NCBI RefSeq assembly: GCF_964204645.1 | Contig: NC_134031.1 | Coordinates: forward strand, 2,093,001 to 2,153,000 | Direction of reading: 5' to 3' | DNA length: 60,000 nt | From: Tubulanus polymorphus | Lineage: Eukaryota > Nemertea > Palaeonemertea > Tubulaniformes > Tubulanidae | In this document: positions 54,700 through 60,000 of the stretch, piece after piece | Layout of the letters: each line of letters starts with the position of its first letter | Position numbering within the stretch: position 1 is the stretch's first letter | Position numbers and translations under genes: made by a program | Notes under the pieces: generated by a model | Seen by the model: only the letters and a program-made list of their open reading frames with translations | What the model was told of the DNA's origin: nothing | Databases searched by the model: none

Positions 54700-56230
54700 C
54701 TGTTTCTTATCACAGATATAATACCCCGTCATTTTCTCTGCTTGTTTGAGCGAATGATATTGCAATTTACCGCAACTCGCATTTGGCACCTATGTCGCAA
54801 AGCATTGGGTTAGGAGAGGACTGGATCATTAGCTTTCGAAAAATAGTCGGCACTCTTTAGAATTATGAATAAGATCTGTGGCTTTCCTCTAGCAAAATGG
54901 CCGATGTGTGTATATCATATAGATAGACGTGAACAAACGCTGGTGACCACGCGGTCAGCAACTGCGAATCACTCGAAAATCATTGGTATTGACAGTTAAT
55001 GAAGTTTGACGATGCTTTGGCCGCACGCTTCCAATCCGTTTACTATTATCAATATTATAAACCGCTGACTTCTCCGCATACACGCGTACTACATATGTAA
55101 ACCGTATAGAGGATTTCATAAGATTGCTTCAGACAGAAATTGACTTGAAGAATCGACTGATGAAGTCGATGGGCTCTCTATACGTAGCTCGACACGCGCA
55201 GTGCTGGACATTTCAACTGTTAATTCGATCGTATTCAATAAAATATTGAAGCAGTTCAAGCGTCCTTTATAAGCGGCTGAACATCTTGCAGGGTTAACTA
55301 GATGAGTCAACGTATCTACTCGACCAACTAAAAGAAAGTCCGGTATATATTTCGGTTTAGAACTTTAGCTGCTAGAAACTGACCGAGTCACTGGTCCCGT
55401 CAAACTAGGGTTCACTGATTACTGGTAGCGACGGAGTTTCTTGGTCTAAGATGGCCTTCTTGTTATGCCCTGCGTGGCGCTCAGTGGGTTGACGGTACCA
55501 CGATTCGATTTACCTATTAATTTGTGTTATTTGGCTAAAATCTACCGTACTTTTACCATCTTTTCTGGCACCTTTAAATCGTTAGTAAAGTTTGCTAATT
55601 GGCAACTTTTTTCTCGGTGCAACCTGCCACGGAAACGAATCAACCCGGTGTTATATGATAATTAGGCGAGCGCGCACGCGCTTTGAGGGCCGTTGTGTGT
55701 GTTTCTAATGGGGAATTCGGCCGTGATGTTTACCCGTCTGAAGAGCACATGAAAGTCCGCGAAACGTCTTAATTAGACGCATCTCGAGGCATCATTAGTC
55801 GCTCACGCAGTCGCAGTCTCGTTGTTTCTCGTTGCAGTTCGTAATTTGTCGGTAATTCGTCGTCGTCGAGAAATCGAATGAAATAAAAGAGCAGCTCTTC
55901 TGTTCGCCATGTAAATTACTAATTAGACTCTTTATGTTTACGGCGCCGCGTTTCAGACTCGAGACTGTTTTCAATATGAAACAATGAATGGCGAAAAAAC
56001 TATAGAATACTTTTTTACAGACTTACATGTACATCACTGACGCCCACAAATTCGGATAGGCTTTGCCGGTTTTATTACGATATTAACTTTAAAAGGAATT
56101 TACAAGATATTACTGAGTAAGCATTTCAACATCTGTCAAACACTCTCAGCAACTCTGCTTGATAAGCCTCATTATTATTATCATATTATTAACATTATTA
56201 TAATGAGATTAATAGAATGTTGGTAAAGAC
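54700..56230. other. Non-genic DNA
   Basis: Short frames at 55116-55310 and 55465-55665 are unsupported. The 55370-55490 interval has loose similarity in phrases (GGTTCACTGATTACTGG) to other repeat debris, but too little to classify. Confidence 0.4.
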
Positions 56231-56232
56231 CT

Positions 56233-56374
56233 GGCGCCGGTTGCATAGTCATGACTTACACTTAAGACCAGTCTAAGACCAACTTAGTTCTATAGCCAAT
56301 CTAACAACTTAAGACCAGTCTTAAGATTTTCAAGACCATTTTTTGACTTAAGTCACGACTGTGCAACTGGCCCC
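56233..56374. mobile_element. MITE-like palindromic element, family A copy 3
   Basis: Ends GGCGCCGGTTGCATAGTCATGACTTA and TAAGTCACGACTGTGCAACTGGCCCC. The internal AAGACCAGTCTAAGACCAACTTAGT, AGCCAATCTAACAACTTAAG match 9191-9316 directly and 2396-2535 inversely. The flanks continue the symmetry (GGTAAAGACCT outside left, AGGAGTCTTTACC outside right), so the inverted ends may extend about 13 bp further than in the other copies. Confidence 0.78.
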
Positions 56375-56384
56375 AGGAGTCTTT

Positions 56385-57585
56385 ACCATCTATATATTCC
56401 AGCCCTATGCCGCTGTCACAAACCATCTTTACTTTAGGTACAGATTAAAGATTCTCGATGCAAGCTAAATGCTTTAAGTAAAACCGCTATCAAAATCTAT
56501 CGTACGAATTGGCTTTGAAAATATATTTCACGAATGCAAAGAATGGTAGGATATATTATTTCGTGGCTTGATTTTGATCTCGATTTTTAAGTCGAGTAAC
56601 GGCATATAACGGCGGGTGAGAAAGGGCGGCATGCGAGGTGTAAATTTCTTTTCTGAGTGATTGCAGCGTGAATTGTTCCGTGGTTTCGCCGTGAGTTGAA
56701 TTTTATAAATAGATATCTAATGAGTGAATGGTACGCGAGTTTAATTTGTACGATGACTGAAGACGATCTTTTGTGACATCGGAAACGCTTCGAAAGGCGG
56801 TATTAAAATCGCATTTTTCACGCGCGGCGGTCTATACAGTCAGTCATTTTCTCGGAGTCATCCTCCTCCGACAGTTGGCGACAATCTACACGTACGTGCA
56901 GGAGACGCCGGGTCAAAGGGGTGGCATAACAAACAAATTGATACCGGCGAAACACAATCATCTTAGATTAACGTTAGAAGCCATCCTATCGTCGCTGATG
57001 AAGTGGGCCACGTTATAAGAAGGGCATCAGTCAGTCAAGGTCGCGTGAAATACAGCATATGCAGTGAACTCACGTTTTAACCTTGGAATAATTTAGTTAT
57101 ATATTTTAGTCAGCAATTTATCCTATTTCTGACAGAGGAGTGTTCAACTATTCATAAATACGCCATGAAGTTGATTGGCTGAATATGAGATTTTTCATCG
57201 ACGTTCATATCCATCATAACGGCCGTGAATTGACGGTCACTAGGGTGCGCTGTAAAGAAGACCCCAAAATGTAGGAATATAGGAAGAGCGGGTGTCGAAA
57301 GTAAGATGATAATTCCGGAATCGGTAGAGACCAATCTAAACTTACCAAACTCTCTACCGCCGGTTCTATCGGGTTTACAGATTATGCTATTCTATAATAG
57401 ATAGGCCGAAACGAACGCGCCAGAAGAGAATTCTGGAATCGATGGAGACCCCGAATAATCGCCAAGAAATCCGCGAAGAATTATGTTTTGTCTTAGTAAG
57501 AAACTTCTTAGGACAAGAATCAAGGTGGATATGTAATGGAATCACAACATATTAAGGAGGATGATAGTCGCTTTCGCAAATATCC
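56385..57585. other. Non-genic DNA
   Basis: No gene is supported. Two GGAATCGRTRGAGACC boxes (57316 and 57435) are a short direct repeat about 120 bp apart. Confidence 0.45.
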
Positions 57586-57587
57586 CT

Positions 57588-57810
57588 AAGGCTAAACAAA
57601 AATGATACCTTGTTTCTCCGCAGCGGCCGGGTCATTTTTGTAAAATATGATAAAATTTGTAAACAGTTCATTTCTATAGCGGCCGGGTCTGTTATGGTAA
57701 AATTGATCACGATTTTAAAAAAAGTAATGTATAGAGTAGATAGGCGGCCGGCCGGGTCAACATTTAAGCTCAGCAGAGCGGAGAAACAAGGTATCAATTT
57801 TTTTAGCCTA
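57588..57810. mobile_element. Hairpin element with GC-rich GCGGCCGGGTC boxes
   Basis: The left arm 57588-57621 (AAGGCTAAACAAAAATGATA...) and right arm 57778-57810 are inverted repeats of about 33 bp. The inner 18 bp, GATACCTTGTTTCTCCGC / GCGGAGAAACAAGGTATC, match perfectly. The 156-bp interior is AT-rich but holds GCGGCCGGGTC at 57623, 57679 and 57748 (the last doubled as GCGGCCGGCCGGGTC), spaced about 56 and 69 bp. Frames on both strands run through it but mirror each other because of the symmetry. It resembles a MITE with an internal tandem array. No target duplication is evident. Confidence 0.7.
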
Positions 57811-57814
57811 ATGA

Positions 57815-58395
57815 CATACTATAGTTACACTGTCATCAGATATCAACACGACATCATTCGTCTTATGAACTTACCGAATACTTTCTGTATATTATGATAC
57901 GGCTGAAAGAGAAAGCAAAAAGTCCTACGATTCGAGATCAAGCAATCGCGACAGAGTCGGATTAACTACTCGATATCTGACGTATTTGTCTGCACGTGGA
58001 TTATATGTAGAAAGGGTATTTAATTTTCCGTCGAGACAGTGGATCATCAGCGGCGGTAACAGTCGAGAACCACGAGAATACCCCAGCACCTCGCGTCATT
58101 ATAGCGATGATGATATTGAGAAATAAATTGTTGAAAAGTAATAATGTTCAATCTTGTCAGCAGCGAAGAAAGATTCCACTGGAGATAGTTTTAATAGTTT
58201 CACTACATATATTTTACATTATTAAAGAGATATATAATTTAGACTTTTGTATTGCAAAAACAAATAACTAAGATATCATTGTTGATGCTTTGTATGCAAT
58301 GAACTTTTCAAACTAAGTATTTTCAACTCAAGCTTTGACGTTTTTTCAACTATAGCTTTGACGTCAAGGTATTGCCGCGATGTGGAACTCGAGAA
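57815..58395. other. Non-genic DNA
   Basis: AT-rich. Includes a near-duplicate pair AGCTTTGACGTTTTTTCAAC / AGCTTTGACGTCAAGG at 58331-58367. Nothing else is recognised. Confidence 0.45.
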
Positions 58396-58399
58396 CGAG

Positions 58400-58783
58400 A
58401 TGTTTGTCTTATATATAATTAAGATGGACTGGGAAGATTTGTTTGGAGAAATACTCAACCGACACTTTCGGGAGGTAGACATGTTCATGATGTACTTACT
58501 TCCTGCGAGAAATGATAAACAAACCTTTTTCCCATTTTTCAATAGCAGGCAATCTCTAGATGAAAACCGGTCGCTAATAGACGCCATCACGCCGCCTAGA
58601 GAACATCCATTTCCGGTCGCGAACCACCGTCGCCGCCGTCTCGAGAATTGCTACACGTCTCTCCCGCACTGTAGACATCGGAACGTAAAACAAACAGTAA
58701 CTTCATCACTGATTCAACTTCAAACAGTAAACTACGAATTCGTTTACAGCGTAAACTGCTCGGTACAATGGCAATACACCTAG
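58400..58783 (+). CDS. Hypothetical ORF with RRRR site and three cysteines
   Basis: ATG at 58400 (or 58424) to TAG at 58781-58783, up to 127 residues. The amino half is acidic and hydrophobic (MDWEDLFGEILNRHF...). Residues 77-80 are RRRR, a furin-type site, and after it Cys84, Cys91 and Cys120 occur in YTSLPHCRHRNV and YEFVYSVNCSV. PDGF/VEGF-type factors have a basic cleavage site about ten residues before a knot cysteine, then C-x-x-R-x-V and an aromatic-x-F stretch before the next cysteine. The spacing here (28 residues) is near that, but the diagnostic RCGGCC segment is absent. A good acceptor TTTTTCAATAG at 58545 would make 58546 onward an internal exon, with a possible donor GTAAAC at 58751. 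It would need an intermediate exon to join the 41939 gene in frame. The minus-strand frame here is Ser-rich and judged a shadow. Confidence 0.3.
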   Translation: MFVLYIIKMDWEDLFGEILNRHFREVDMFMMYLLPARNDKQTFFPFFNSRQSLDENRSLIDAITPPREHPFPVANHRRRRLENCYTSLPHCRHRNVKQTVTSSLIQLQTVNYEFVYSVNCSVQWQYT

Positions 58784-58789
58784 TATTGA

Positions 58790-60000
58790 AAACTCTCTTC
58801 TAGATAATAATGATGATAATCTATTCGCATATTATTGATAAATTTTCAATGTATATATTTATCTTTATCTGGCTTTACGTCGTTCGGTTCACGGTTTTCC
58901 AAGATTAACGAATTATTCATTTAACCTCAAGACGGGGACGCGGCCTTTCAAAGTGTTGCCCGCACACTGTAGGCAGGCAGCAGGACTCGAACTACCTCTA
59001 AGCGCATAGAATTTCAAAATATTTCACCGCGAACACCTAAATCGCTTCCGAAAGGGTAATGTGTATAGGCGTAATGCGCATCGATGATGTCACAATGGCA
59101 CTTAAAATCCTTTTTAAAAATTATCGTGTTAAAATAAATATAATGCATTTGCAATGAAAAACTACATTACTGCTCTAACTCCTTAATAACTCAGTGGTCG
59201 CGCGTGTGTAGGCCACATCGTCGATTTTCGGCTTCAACGGCCAGATTGTGTTCTCCATTAGGATAGCTACAATTCGTGATAACCATGAAATGAACAATAA
59301 TGTCGTTTTTAATCGTGTCGAATGGAACCGTCAAAGGCGGTAAGAGGATGTTGCGCTATTCTCACTCATAGTTCATTCTAAACCGTGTCCTCGCATGTAT
59401 GTACTCGAAAGTGAGCATCATAGAACTGGAGGTCAACATCAGGTCCCATCATGTGTGAAATCTATTACCGTTCTTACTGAGGATTACAGAGCACGTAAGC
59501 TTGTAAACACATTAACAATGATAATTAACTATCCGACTCGATTGTCAATTCTTGTGGTCATCACGCAGGGTACTTTTAATGCTTACCTACCTACCTACCC
59601 CAGCACTGACAACATACAGTCAAATTAGGTACGTTTTGAAGAAAAAAAAACCTACAATAGAAAGAAAGAACTTAATGAACATTTGATGTTTCAATCCAAT
59701 TCCATGAGCCATTTTTTAGGAAAACTGAAATTAGTTTGGGAAATGTCTCAAAGAATTGGCCCGAAATGTCAAAATGCTCATTTAGTTTTTTTTCTTTCTA
59801 TCGTGGGTTTTTACTTCAAATTATATTAGACAGTCACCTGTCTATGGAAACCAAATCGGTTCGTTTTGCTTTATTAACTTGTTTAAGGTTGAAGGCGAAT
59901 CCATGAGATCAGAATGGAGAGCCTAAAACTTCATATGTCTAGTTGTATAAAAAGTGTACACGAACAGCTCTTTGTAGGCGCGAAGGCTGGAAAATTGATA
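58790..60000. other. Non-genic DNA
   Basis: GGACTCGAACTACCT at 58981-58995 is a weak B-box-like relic. CTACCTACCTACC near 59588 is a short tetranucleotide repeat. CGTGGGTTTTTACTTCAAATT at 59804 matches the terminus of the 39438-39600 element and of 41318. The frame at 59395-59628 has no domain. Confidence 0.45.

Noticed and set aside
58276-58590. Minus-strand 104-codon ORF
   Set aside because: Ser/Lys-rich with no signal, domain or splice context. It overlaps the better plus-strand candidate and appears to be its shadow.

Overview
This window looks like ordinary non-genic DNA from an animal nuclear genome, most likely a non-vertebrate and possibly marine metazoan. The reasons are that it is AT-rich with no long open reading frames. 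CG dinucleotides are frequent rather than depleted as in vertebrates. Short exon-sized frames appear next to GT..AG splice signals. The repeat load is typical of such genomes: LINE ends with short oligonucleotide tails, tRNA-related sequences, many palindromic MITE-like elements, and TA/GA microsatellites. I see no operons, Shine-Dalgarno sites, phage genes, rRNA operons or CRISPR arrays. No complete known gene could be identified, and nothing allows a species call.

Genic content is thin and every gene call is tentative. The best is a plus-strand first coding exon at 41939-42043. It has a TATA box about 80 bp upstream, a clear signal peptide and a consensus CAG|GTCAGT donor. A possible in-phase terminal exon lies at 43006-43107, with an AATAAA about 140 bp beyond its stop. 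Together they would make a 68-residue secreted peptide precursor. Weaker candidates are: a type II membrane-protein amino terminus at 4450-4662; a 127-residue frame at 58400-58783 with an RRRR site and cysteines spaced somewhat like a PDGF/VEGF-type growth factor; a piggyBac-transposase-like zinc-finger tail at 27787-28029 (minus); and a 3'-terminal exon or transposon end near 22076-22189 (minus).

Mobile and repetitive DNA dominates what can be supported. LINE remnants lie at 7092-7480 (minus), 29260-29441 (minus, reverse-transcriptase motif), 38495-38759 (minus), 39664-39764 (plus, carboxyl terminus) and 51934-51952 (tail only). Non-autonomous DNA elements with inverted ends form several families. 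Two related palindromic families are at 2396-2535, 9191-9316 and 56233-56374, and at 2537-2646, 12139-12236 and 19728-19938. A CAGGGGCG-ended family with 5-bp target duplications is at 15996-16337 and 17045-17313. A family of about 300-370 bp is at 36694-37065 and 50446-50745. The most unusual structures are a 30-bp-perfect inverted-repeat element with a hammerhead-like core at 39438-39600, a 358-bp inverted pair of tRNA-like arms at 48245-48602, and a hairpin with repeated GC-rich boxes at 57588-57810.

Layout: 1-4.4 kb is intergenic with two abutting MITEs and a TA tract. From 4.4 to 15 kb there is a possible membrane-protein start, LINE debris, a 22-bp minisatellite and promoter-like DNA at 12.3 kb. 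From 16 to 22 kb there are MITEs and purine tracts. From 24 to 32 kb there are tRNA-like DNA, CpG-rich blocks, transposase and RT remnants and a nested insertion. From 36 to 40 kb there are a MITE and nested LINE debris. From 41 to 43 kb is the secreted-peptide gene candidate. From 46 to 52 kb are tandem and inverted repeats and promoter-like DNA. From 54 to 60 kb are small repeats, a hairpin element and the possible cysteine-rich exon.
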